Origin: DASPJQ01 sp035299065
GTDB taxonomy: Bacteria > Bacteroidota > Bacteroidia > Flavobacteriales_D > UBA2798
Direction: 5' to 3'
Assembly: GCA_035299065.1 (NCBI GenBank)
Contig: DATGXI010000045.1
Span: 1-26,874, forward strand
Length of the DNA: 26,874 nucleotides
Part shown: in pieces, positions 15,158 through 21,516 of the stretch
How the letters are laid out: each line of letters opens with the position of its first letter
How positions within the stretch are numbered: position 1 is the first letter of the stretch
Translations under genes and position numbers: made by a program
Notes under the pieces: model-generated
What the model was told of the DNA's origin: nothing
The model's database searches: none
What the model saw: only the letters and a program-made list of their open reading frames with translations

Positions 15158-16099
15158 ATGAGTACAATGAAAAACCTGAGTGTAAATCACCTTTTGGGAA
15201 TTAAGGACCTTACGGCCGATGACATTGAAATTATTTTCAAGACGGCCGATAGTTTTAAGGAAGTAATAAACCGCCCTATAAAAAAAGTGCCTACGCTTAG
15301 AGACATTACCATTGCCAATATATTTTTTGAAAATTCAACACGTACCAAACTTTCATTTGAGTTAGCCGAGAAACGGTTGAGTGCTGATGTTGTTAATTTT
15401 TCGGCCAGCGGATCAAGTGTAAAAAAAGGTGAAACGCTGATTGATACGGTAAACAATATTTTGAGCATGAAAGTTGACATGGTGGTTATGCGGCATGCAA
15501 GTGTGGGTGCCTGCCATTTTTTGTCAAAACATGTAAATGCACGTATTATTAACGCGGGCGATGGCACGCATGAGCACCCTACGCAGGCCTTGCTGGATGG
15601 CTACTCCATACGTGAAAAACACGGGAAGCTGAACGGGCTAAGGGTGGCCATTGTGGGTGACATTATGCACTCACGGGTTGCTTTGTCAAACATATTTTGC
15701 CTGCAAAAAATGGGAGCCGAGGTAATGGTTTGCGGGCCTACAACCCTTATACCCAAGAATTATGAACAATTGGGGGTACGGGTTGAGCACAATTTACTGA
15801 AGGCGCTTGAATGGTGTGATGTGGCCAATATGCTGAGAATACAGCTTGAAAGGCAGGAAACACGGTATTTTCCTACCCTTAGGGAATACAGCATGCAGTA
15901 CGGACTAACCAAGGATATACTTGAAAATCTGGGCAAAAAAATAACCATTATGCATCCCGGCCCAATTAACCGGGGGGTTGAGATTAGCAGCGATGTTGCC
16001 GACCACGAGCAGAGTATTATACTTGACCAGGTTGAAAACGGTGTGGCGGTGCGAATGGCTGTTATTTATTTATTGGCCGCCCGTATTGGCAGAAATTAA
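15158..16099 (+). CDS. pyrB: Aspartate carbamoyltransferase catalytic subunit
   Basis: A 313-residue enzyme that condenses carbamoyl phosphate and aspartate, the second step of UMP synthesis. Motifs include the carbamoyl-phosphate loop FFENSTRTKLSFELAEKRL near residue 49, SSVKKGETLIDT, GDGTHEHPTQALLDGYSI near residue 130, and the aspartate-binding MHPGPINRGVEI near residue 265. A second ATG at 15167 (MKNLSVNHLLGI) is an equally plausible start. No pyrI regulatory subunit gene is adjacent, as expected for PyrR-associated enzymes. It belongs with pyrR upstream; the STAS gene follows after 33 bp. Confidence 0.95.
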   Translation: MSTMKNLSVNHLLGIKDLTADDIEIIFKTADSFKEVINRPIKKVPTLRDITIANIFFENSTRTKLSFELAEKRLSADVVNFSASGSSVKKGETLIDTVNNILSMKVDMVVMRHASVGACHFLSKHVNARIINAGDGTHEHPTQALLDGYSIREKHGKLNGLRVAIVGDIMHSRVALSNIFCLQKMGAEVMVCGPTTLIPKNYEQLGVRVEHNLLKALEWCDVANMLRIQLERQETRYFPTLREYSMQYGLTKDILENLGKKITIMHPGPINRGVEISSDVADHEQSIILDQVENGVAVRMAVIYLLAARIGRN

Positions 16100-16132
16100 A
16101 AAAATGATTATATTTAACGAAAATTAAATCCC

Positions 16133-16489
16133 ATGAATTTTGAAGTAAAAGAAGAGGACAAGTTTGTAGTGATTAAGAGTAAGGTTGAGAAGCTTGATAC
16201 AAACCATGCGCCTGAATTAAAATCGTTGCTGGTGTTTCACAATAAAAATGCTGTGAAAAACATTGTAATTGATTTAAGCGATTCAAGGTATTGCGATTCA
16301 TCAGGATTAAGCGCATTGCTTGTTGCCAACAGGCTTTGTAAAAATGCAAACGGTAATTTTGTATTGACCGGTTTGCAGGAGCCCGTTCAGAAACTAATTC
16401 ACATTTCACAATTGCATACCGTTTTGACCATTACGCCTGGTGTTGATGAAGCCAGGGCGCATATGCAAACGGCCAGCGTTGGTGAATAA
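16133..16489 (+). CDS. STAS-domain protein (anti-sigma factor antagonist-like)
   Basis: A 118-residue single-domain protein of the SpoIIAA/RsbV type. The core reads IVIDLSDSRYCDSSGLSALLVANRLCK, and the DSSGLS segment carries the serine that partner kinases phosphorylate in this family. Such proteins bind anti-sigma or anti-anti-sigma kinases to release sigma factors, but no kinase or phosphatase partner is encoded in the window, so the pathway is unknown. The close spacing after pyrB suggests possible co-transcription. Confidence 0.85.
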   Translation: MNFEVKEEDKFVVIKSKVEKLDTNHAPELKSLLVFHNKNAVKNIVIDLSDSRYCDSSGLSALLVANRLCKNANGNFVLTGLQEPVQKLIHISQLHTVLTITPGVDEARAHMQTASVGE

Positions 16490-16537
16490 TGAATTGTTTT
16501 AAGGGAGATTTCTTTTTACTACATTAAACAAACACGT

Positions 16538-17269
16538 ATGCATAAAACTTTACTCACAGTTTTTACTGTTTTTTCATTTATTGGTGCCACGGCACAATGT
16601 ACACCTGACGGTACAGAAACCGAACCCGGTATTCACCCAACACAGGCTGAAGGACTGGCTACAGGTTTTGAAGGCAGCCCCTACTCACAAACATTAACGG
16701 TAATTATACCTTCAGATACCACCGTGATTATTTTTGGTATACCAACCACTATTCCCATTGATGACGCTACGGTAACCAACGTGTCGGGCATGCCATCAGG
16801 TTTTACCTACGCGTGTAATGTGCCTAGCTGCGTTTTTCCCGGAGGTGCAACCAACTGTGCTGTACTAACAGGCAGCCCTACTGTTGGCCAGGCAGGATCA
16901 TACCCGTTAAACATTTACGTAACCTACCATGCCGGATCCATTTCAAGCGATGACACGGTAACCGGATACGTGATTAACATCAATACCGTAGGCATTTGGG
17001 AAATTGAACGCAACAATGGATTGAAATTAACCGCAAACCCTAACCCCTTTACCTGGAATGCAAACGTTGATTTCATATCAGCACATGCTGGTGATGTAAA
17101 AATTACGTTGTATAATTTGCTTGGTAAAGTTGTACGAACCGAAACCATGCGTGCTGCCAAAGGCGAAAATTCGTATGAGTTGCGTGGTGCAGGCCTGGAG
17201 CCGGGGGCTTATTTGGTAGAGGTGAGTGACGGAAAATCAACATCCAGCCAACGACTTATTAAGCAGTAG
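16538..17269 (+). CDS. T9SS type A sorting-domain protein
   Basis: A 243-residue secreted protein. Residues 1-19 form a signal peptide ending GATAQ. Residues 20-155 are threonine/proline/glycine-rich with several cysteines, lacking any family I recognise. Residues about 165-243 are a type IX secretion sorting domain: LTANPNPFTWNANVDF, VKITLYNLLGKVVRTE, and YLVEVSDGKSTSSQRLIKQ with the terminal Lys-Gln. The domain directs export through the outer membrane and removal or surface attachment of the tail. It marks a T9SS-bearing bacterium. It converges on the DHFR-like gene. Confidence 0.88.
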   Translation: MHKTLLTVFTVFSFIGATAQCTPDGTETEPGIHPTQAEGLATGFEGSPYSQTLTVIIPSDTTVIIFGIPTTIPIDDATVTNVSGMPSGFTYACNVPSCVFPGGATNCAVLTGSPTVGQAGSYPLNIYVTYHAGSISSDDTVTGYVININTVGIWEIERNNGLKLTANPNPFTWNANVDFISAHAGDVKITLYNLLGKVVRTETMRAAKGENSYELRGAGLEPGAYLVEVSDGKSTSSQRLIKQ

Positions 17270-17328
17270 TCGGGTCAGACACCAGATATAAGGCATTTTT
17301 AAACGAGGCATTAATTTTCCTTCCTAAT

Positions 17329-17904
17329 TCATGAACTCCTATTCACACTATAATTCAGTTCTGTTACTCCTGAATTAAATTGGTGGGTTGTTTCCAGCTT
17401 TAGTTTGATTTTATCATGAATATCCTTAAACAACGGAATACCCTTACCTAATACAATAGGATTGACAAATAACCAATAACCGTCAATTAAGTTGTGTTGA
17501 ATGAGCGAATGTGTTGCCATAGGACTACCAAAAACAAGTATCTCACTACCGCCCGTTTGCTTTATTGCATTTATTCTTTGCGAAAGATTATCGCTGATAA
17601 TTGTTGTATTGGCCAGGCCCGTATCCTTCATTGTTTTTGACAGAACAATTTTATGAACTTTTTTATACCAGGCAGAATGTTCAATGTCATGCCTGGTTGC
17701 TGAGGGATTGTTTGCTGCAGTTGGCCAATAACTTTCCATCATCTGGTAAGTGTTACGACCGTATAGTGCCGTGTTACCCTGGTTTATGCGCTTGCCTACG
17801 TAATCAAAAATTTCCTCGTCAACTTTAATCCAATCCATTTCTCCGTTTGGGCCTGCCACAAAACCGTCAAGCGATATATGCATAAATGAAATTAGTTTTC
17901 TCAT
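17329..17904 (-). CDS. Dihydrofolate reductase-like (RibD C-terminal) family protein
   Basis: A 191-residue protein starting MRKLISFMHISLDGFVAGPNGEMDWI, typical of the RibD-C/DHFR-like family seen next to AHSA1 and VOC genes. Further family features are ALYGRNTYQMMESYWP near residue 47, the nucleotide-contact segment ILVFGSPMATHSLIQHNLIDGYWL, and the closing NPIVLGKGIPLF. An NADPH-dependent reductase role is likely, but the substrate is unknown. Its ATG overlaps the stop codon of the preceding SRPBCC gene (ATGA), so the two are translationally coupled. It is the last gene of the arsR cluster. Confidence 0.85.
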   Translation of the reverse strand: MRKLISFMHISLDGFVAGPNGEMDWIKVDEEIFDYVGKRINQGNTALYGRNTYQMMESYWPTAANNPSATRHDIEHSAWYKKVHKIVLSKTMKDTGLANTTIISDNLSQRINAIKQTGGSEILVFGSPMATHSLIQHNLIDGYWLFVNPIVLGKGIPLFKDIHDKIKLKLETTHQFNSGVTELNYSVNRSS

Positions 17905-18398
17905 ACGAATTTATTTTTGACATTTATCACATTAACATATTCTTCCAGTCGGTTTAAGGTTTGCTTACCACCTTCAATAGCGTTTACCTTCCTGTTTAAT
18001 TCTTCGATGATTTCTTTTGATTTAAACGTTGACTTCATGGTAAGTAATGTTTTGCCTTCAACCTCTTCAAAAGAAACATCCACCAAAAAACTATAATCTA
18101 CGTTTTCACCAAAATGTTTATATGATAAAAGGGAAGGTTTTTTCACTTCGATGTATTCAATTTTGTTGTCCCAGTCCTTTCCCCAACCGTGCATGGTAAA
18201 ATCCCACCTTTTACCGGGCTCAACATTCATTGATTTGGTGGTGAGTGAAAAACCGGTTGGACCCCACCATTCTTTTATATGTTCAGGATTGGTCCAAACT
18301 TCCCAAACCAAGTCTCTTGGAGCGTTTAGAATTCGTGTATGAATAAGAACGTTTTCCTCTTGTTTGAATGTGTTGTATTTTTCCATTTTGTTTGGCAT
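17901..18398 (-). CDS. SRPBCC / AHSA1 family protein (copy D)
   Basis: A 165-residue protein with the START/SRPBCC fold of Aha1-related proteins: LNAPRDLVWEVWTNPEHIKEW, then WGPTGFSLTTKSMNVEPG, and a C-terminal helix. The start at 18398 is chosen as it lies 11 bases clear of the upstream stop; an ATG at 18425 would overlap the preceding gene and add nine unconserved residues, and 18386 is a shorter option. The ligand is unknown. It shares its fold and key Trp/Gly/Pro block with the other members of this cluster, indicating paralogy. The terminal residues overlap the next gene by 4 bases. Confidence 0.85.
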   Translation of the reverse strand: MPNKMEKYNTFKQEENVLIHTRILNAPRDLVWEVWTNPEHIKEWWGPTGFSLTTKSMNVEPGKRWDFTMHGWGKDWDNKIEYIEVKKPSLLSYKHFGENVDYSFLVDVSFEEVEGKTLLTMKSTFKSKEIIEELNRKVNAIEGGKQTLNRLEEYVNVINVKNKFV

Positions 18399-18409
18399 AA
18401 TTCCAAAAA

Positions 18410-19333
18410 CTACTTCTCCCCACAATTAAACATCCATTGCACACCAAACTTATCGGTACAGGTTCCAAAGTAAGATCCCCAAAACATATCGGTTAAAGGC
18501 ATACTAATTTCCCCTCCATTTGACAATGCATCAAACAACCGTTTTGTTTCAGCGCGCGTATCGGGCTCAAGGTTAACGTACATGTTGTTGCCGAAATTTA
18601 ATTTGAATCCCATTGATTCAGGCGCATCGGTGCCCATGAGCATGTGTCCGCCCAAAATAGGTAAAGCAATGTGCATGATAAGATGTTTATCGGCATGGGC
18701 CAATTGTGGTGCGCCTTCTGGCATAGGCGTATCACCAAGACGTGCAATGCCACCAACAAATTCGCCACCGAAAACAGATTTATAAAAATTAAATGCTTCT
18801 TCGGTATTGCGACTGAAATTTAAATAGGTACTTACTTTTGACATGGGTTTTGTTTTTAAATTGTTATAATACGTTTCAAGATACTGTTCAAGTTTACCTA
18901 CGGTTTGTTTTACTCCCTCAACGGCACCATATTCCTTCACTACGCGTTCATAATCTGCTTTGGTTGGGAATACGCTGCGCATGGTGAGTTTGGTTTTGTT
19001 GCCTTGCGTTTCAAAGGTAATTACCACGCTGAAAGAAACTTTTTCAGGATTTTCATCATCACAATGCTCATATACCAACTTCTCAGGGTGAATCACCTCA
19101 GTATATACAATCCTGTTTGGGAAATCCATTCCATTTGGACCGTGCATGGTGAACCGCCATTTGCCTCCAACTTTTACGCTATGTTCTTTGTTAGAAATGG
19201 TGAATCCGTCAGGACCATACCAGTGCACAAGGTGCTCGGTTTTTGTCCACACATCAAACACAAGTTCACGCGGTGCATTCAACAAACGGGAAATGACTAT
19301 TTCGCGGTCGCTGGTATCGTTTAATGTTGTCAT
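18410..19333 (-). CDS. SRPBCC-VOC fusion protein (copy C)
   Basis: A 307-residue protein joining two domains. Residues 1-155 are an SRPBCC/AHSA1 domain (NAPRELVFDVWTKTEHLVHW, YGPDGFTISNKEHSVKVGGK). Residues 165-307 are a VOC (PhnB-like) domain starting with STYLNFSRNTEEAFNFYKSV and containing DKHLIMHIALPILGGHMLMG and a FGVQWMFNC ending. A methionine at residue 164 (ATG at 18844) sits exactly where a separate VOC protein would start, so the fusion looks like two neighbouring genes whose stop codon was lost. PhnB-like VOC proteins have no agreed function. The domains being in the same transcript suggests a shared small-molecule substrate. Confidence 0.85.
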   Translation of the reverse strand: MTTLNDTSDREIVISRLLNAPRELVFDVWTKTEHLVHWYGPDGFTISNKEHSVKVGGKWRFTMHGPNGMDFPNRIVYTEVIHPEKLVYEHCDDENPEKVSFSVVITFETQGNKTKLTMRSVFPTKADYERVVKEYGAVEGVKQTVGKLEQYLETYYNNLKTKPMSKVSTYLNFSRNTEEAFNFYKSVFGGEFVGGIARLGDTPMPEGAPQLAHADKHLIMHIALPILGGHMLMGTDAPESMGFKLNFGNNMYVNLEPDTRAETKRLFDALSNGGEISMPLTDMFWGSYFGTCTDKFGVQWMFNCGEK

Positions 19334-19348
19334 AATTAGTGTTGTTTA

Positions 19349-19382
19349 GAGTCTCACGCAGATCTCGCGGATCACGCAGATA
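19349..19382. repeat. Dispersed CGCGGATC/CGCAGAT repeat, second copy
   Basis: In the 160-bp gap inside the SRPBCC run lies CTCACGCAGATCTCGCGGATC followed by ACGCAGATAA. It shares GCGGATC-x2-CGCAGAT with 15068-15145. The remaining gap to 19493 holds no gene that I can support, and ends with a 14-bp sequence (19481-19494) repeated at 7044-7057. Confidence 0.5.
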
Positions 19383-19493
19383 AAAAAAATGTGGTTCGTG
19401 GTTATGCGTCTCCCTGTTCTACGTTTTTCTTGAGTAGTCTCTATTGCTTTTCTTTTGCCACATTTATATGCTTCTATCATTAGTACAGAGTAT

Positions 19494-20000
19494 TTATTTG
19501 CCCGGGGGGCTTTGCATATGTATTGATAATTGCGATTCAAGCTGATCAAACATAATAAGCCAGCTTGGGTATGCTCCTGTTTTTTTTGCCAACTCCTCAT
19601 CAACTGTTTGCAGCAATGTGATTTTGGTTTTATGGCCCATGCTTTCAAAATTCACCGTTACCGTTGTTTCATCGGGCCACTGCGCATCCATTCCTGCTTC
19701 AAGTGCACTTATGCGCTCCCCTTTTTCATTGGCAACGGCCATGGTGAATACAAGTTGCTTGTTTTTTTCCACCTTCAAATAATTGCCAATGCACCAGCAT
19801 TCTTTTCCACCGGGAATATGCACGCACGACAAATATTCACTGCCTTGTTTTACATCCAGTTTTGCAAAGCTAATGGTGCACGGATTGGGCGCATACCATT
19901 GCATGAGTTTGGCGGGATTTGTCCACGCTTCAAAAACCAATTCTACGGAAGCGTTTAAAATGCGTTCAATAAACACTTCGTTTTGGATTGTTGTTTTCAT
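19494..20000 (-). CDS. SRPBCC / AHSA1 family protein (copy B)
   Basis: A 168-residue protein with the SRPBCC pattern LNASVELVFEAWTNPAKLMQW, then YAPNPCTISFAKLDVKQG, a mid-region YLKVEKNKQLVFTM, and a C-terminal helix with WLIMFDQLESQL. It differs from its neighbours in having YAPNPCT instead of a WGP-type turn and two cysteines in CWC near residue 69. The ligand is unknown. It begins 15 bases after the DoxX-like gene, and its first bases, including the start codon, are repeated within the end of that gene. Confidence 0.85.
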   Translation of the reverse strand: MKTTIQNEVFIERILNASVELVFEAWTNPAKLMQWYAPNPCTISFAKLDVKQGSEYLSCVHIPGGKECWCIGNYLKVEKNKQLVFTMAVANEKGERISALEAGMDAQWPDETTVTVNFESMGHKTKITLLQTVDEELAKKTGAYPSWLIMFDQLESQLSIHMQSPPGK

Positions 20001-20032
20001 TTATACAGGTGAAATTAAATTGTTGTTTTCAT
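19987..20032. repeat. 14-bp direct repeat spanning DoxX end and copy B start
   Basis: ATTGTTGTTTTCAT is present at 19987-20000 and again at 20019-20032, with starts 32 bases apart. The first contains the start codon of SRPBCC copy B, and the second encodes the final MKTTI of the DoxX-like protein on the minus strand. Confidence 0.7.
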
Positions 20033-20395
20033 TCTTTTATGGTGCAGGAAATAGGAAACCATGCACACGGCCATAAGCGCCAGCATAAACGCAAGGCCAC
20101 CCAATCCATCTTTTCCGGCAACAGCCATAACTGAATACGCAGCGCCCACAAGATCAAACATGAGTCCGGCATAGGCCCACTCTTTTAACCTGGGAAACCC
20201 GGGAACAAGAATAGCAATTGAACCCAGTATTTTGGCAACACCAATGAAGGGAATAAAATACTCAGGATATCCCAATATGACGTGCATAAAATCAATCACG
20301 TCCTTATTGGGAAATAAATCTGGAATTGCAGTAAAGATCATGAACGCTGCAAAAAGCCCTGTAACGATCCAGTAAGTGATGTTTATTTTTTTCAT
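20015..20395 (-). CDS. DoxX-like membrane protein
   Basis: A 126-residue protein with four hydrophobic segments (about residues 8-24, 46-66, 72-92 and 99-116), the layout of DoxX-like proteins. The pattern GYPEYFIPFIGVAKILGSIAIL is characteristic of the DoxX_2 family common in ArsR/AHSA1 operons. The role is uncertain; DoxX relatives are linked to redox or lipid-associated quinone chemistry in other bacteria. The final residues RMKTTI are encoded by the same 14-base sequence that starts the next gene, suggesting a small duplication has replaced the original C-terminus. Confidence 0.82.
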   Translation of the reverse strand: MKKINITYWIVTGLFAAFMIFTAIPDLFPNKDVIDFMHVILGYPEYFIPFIGVAKILGSIAILVPGFPRLKEWAYAGLMFDLVGAAYSVMAVAGKDGLGGLAFMLALMAVCMVSYFLHHKRMKTTI

Positions 20396-20403
20396 AATAA
20401 AAA

Positions 20404-20472
20404 TTAGTTTAAGGATTCAATGTAGTTTTCAAGTTGATCCAACATACCTGTTTTTCCATTGTTTTTTTCATA
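20404..20472 (-). pseudogene. Relic of an SRPBCC gene C-terminus
   Basis: Between the DoxX-like gene and SRPBCC copy A, an open minus-strand frame ends GKTGMLDQLENYIESLN before TAA at 20404-20406. This closely parallels the end of copy A (FDQLENYLSTL) and copy C (KLEQYLETY). No start codon or upstream domain remains, as the frame runs into copy A. It is best explained as the remaining tail of a deleted tandem copy. The alternative 20-residue ATG frame here has no similarity to anything recognised. Confidence 0.6.
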
Positions 20473-20476
20473 ACAT

Positions 20477-20986
20477 CTATAAAGTAGATAAATAATTTTC
20501 CAGTTGATCAAATGTACCAGCAAAGCCTTGTTGCATAGATGGGAACATTCCTTCATAAAATGCGCGTTCTTCGCTGCTTGCTTTTACTGGTCCGCCAGTA
20601 AGTGTAAGCGTGGTTTTACCATTTTTTTCAGTTAGGGTCCAAGTGTTTTTTATTTCAAGTGGAAATGTATTTGCAAAAGGGGCCCTTATGAAATTTCCAG
20701 TTTCATCGGCAAACCCGCTGCTGAAAACGATACGGTCATGTGGTGTTATTTCGTGGTAAACAAATACGCCATACATTTCAGGGCCTTCCTGGTATTTCAT
20801 GCTATAATGAAATTTACCACCTGGTCGTAAATCAAAGGTTTTTACGTTTATTTCAGATCCTTTGGGTCCCCACCATTTCTCAAGGTGTTCGGCTTTTGTA
20901 AATACATTAAACACAAGTTCCTTTGGTGCGTTAAATTCGCGTGTAATGGTGAATTCCTTTTCGCTTATACTAGTTTCTTTTTCCAT
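20477..20986 (-). CDS. SRPBCC / AHSA1 family protein (copy A)
   Basis: A 169-residue protein starting MEKETSISEKEFTITREF; the open frame reaches 21055, but the preceding 23 residues lie inside arsR and look unconserved. SRPBCC features include NAPKELVFNVFTKAEHLEKWW, GPKGSEINVKTFDLRPGGKF, GVFVYHEITPHDRIVF, and FDQLENYLSTL at the end. It starts 17 bases before the end of arsR, the usual overlapping ArsR-AHSA1 pair. The ligand is unknown; binding of a hydrophobic small molecule is inferred from the fold. Confidence 0.85.
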   Translation of the reverse strand: MEKETSISEKEFTITREFNAPKELVFNVFTKAEHLEKWWGPKGSEINVKTFDLRPGGKFHYSMKYQEGPEMYGVFVYHEITPHDRIVFSSGFADETGNFIRAPFANTFPLEIKNTWTLTEKNGKTTLTLTGGPVKASSEERAFYEGMFPSMQQGFAGTFDQLENYLSTL

Positions 20987-21335
20987 GTTTTTTGTTTTTA
21001 ATTGGTTTGACTTTGGTTTTATCTTTTGCTTGTAATTCTTCCAGGTAAATTTCAAGTGCGTCTAATTTCTTATTCCAGAAATCGCGGTACTGTTCCACCC
21101 AGCTTGAAACTTCGTTTAGTTTTTCCAGACGCGCTTCGCAATACCTGTCACGCCCCTGTTGATTGATAGCGATCAATCCACACTCGGTTAAAATCTTAAT
21201 GTGTTTTGAAATGGCGGGCCGGCTCACATCAAATTTTTCGGCAACCGCGTTTAGGTTCATGTTGTTGTTTGCAACCATATGAATAATGGCCCTGCGGGTG
21301 GGATCAGCAATGGCTTGAAAAACGTCTCTTCTCAT
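20970..21335 (-). CDS. ArsR-family winged-helix regulator
   Basis: A 121-residue repressor-like protein. The winged helix runs from residue 5 (FQAIADPTRRAIIHMVANN) through the recognition helix in FDVSRPAISKHIKILTECGL, then the wing with INQQGRDRYCEA. It lacks the ELCVCDL metal site of true ArsR, so it probably does not sense metals and belongs to the subgroup paired with AHSA1 genes. A basic tail (residues 105-121) rich in lysine follows. It is first in a minus-strand run of seven genes. Palindromic sites over its promoter suggest that it regulates itself and the cluster. Confidence 0.88.
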   Translation of the reverse strand: MRRDVFQAIADPTRRAIIHMVANNNMNLNAVAEKFDVSRPAISKHIKILTECGLIAINQQGRDRYCEARLEKLNEVSSWVEQYRDFWNKKLDALEIYLEELQAKDKTKVKPIKNKKHGKRN

Positions 21336-21340
21336 TCATT

Positions 21341-21368
21341 AAAAATTTAAGATCTGAATTTAAGATTG
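21341..21368. repeat. A/T-rich TTTAAGATT-family repeat, copy 4
   Basis: The arsR leader contains AATTTAAGATCTGAATTTAA followed by GATTG, a variant of the same family as 9675-9705. It lies between the promoter and the arsR start. Confidence 0.5.
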
Positions 21369-21407
21369 AGTTGCGTTTTTAAATTTTAAATTTTGGATTC
21401 CAAACGC

Positions 21408-21458
21408 GTAACTAATCGGTTACAAATATATGTAACCTTTTGGTTACAGATTACAAAA
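21408..21458 (-). promoter_or_regulatory. arsR promoter with overlapping palindromic operator
   Basis: On the minus strand, TATATTTG at 21423-21430 is an exact -7 consensus and TTTTG at 21454-21458 is a fitting -33 box at 23-base spacing. The -7 box lies in the centre of a perfect palindrome, GGTTACA-N6-TGTAACC (21418-21437). A further half-site GGTTACA (21442-21448) makes a second palindrome with it (GTAACC-TTTT-GGTTAC), and GTAAC (21408-21412) pairs with GTTAC (21419-21423). Multiple half-sites over the core promoter are expected for repression by a dimeric winged-helix protein; ArsR is the obvious candidate. The leader would be about 85 bases. Confidence 0.72.
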
Positions 21459-21516
21459 CATGAAAAATAAATTTTAATCGACTTGTTTTCAATGTGTTTA
21501 CGCGATTTCAGTAAGA

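Noticed and set aside
20407..20469. 20-residue ATG frame starting MKKTMEKQV
   Set aside because: Its frame disagrees with the clear SRPBCC-like peptide on the same strand, and it has no recognisable features.
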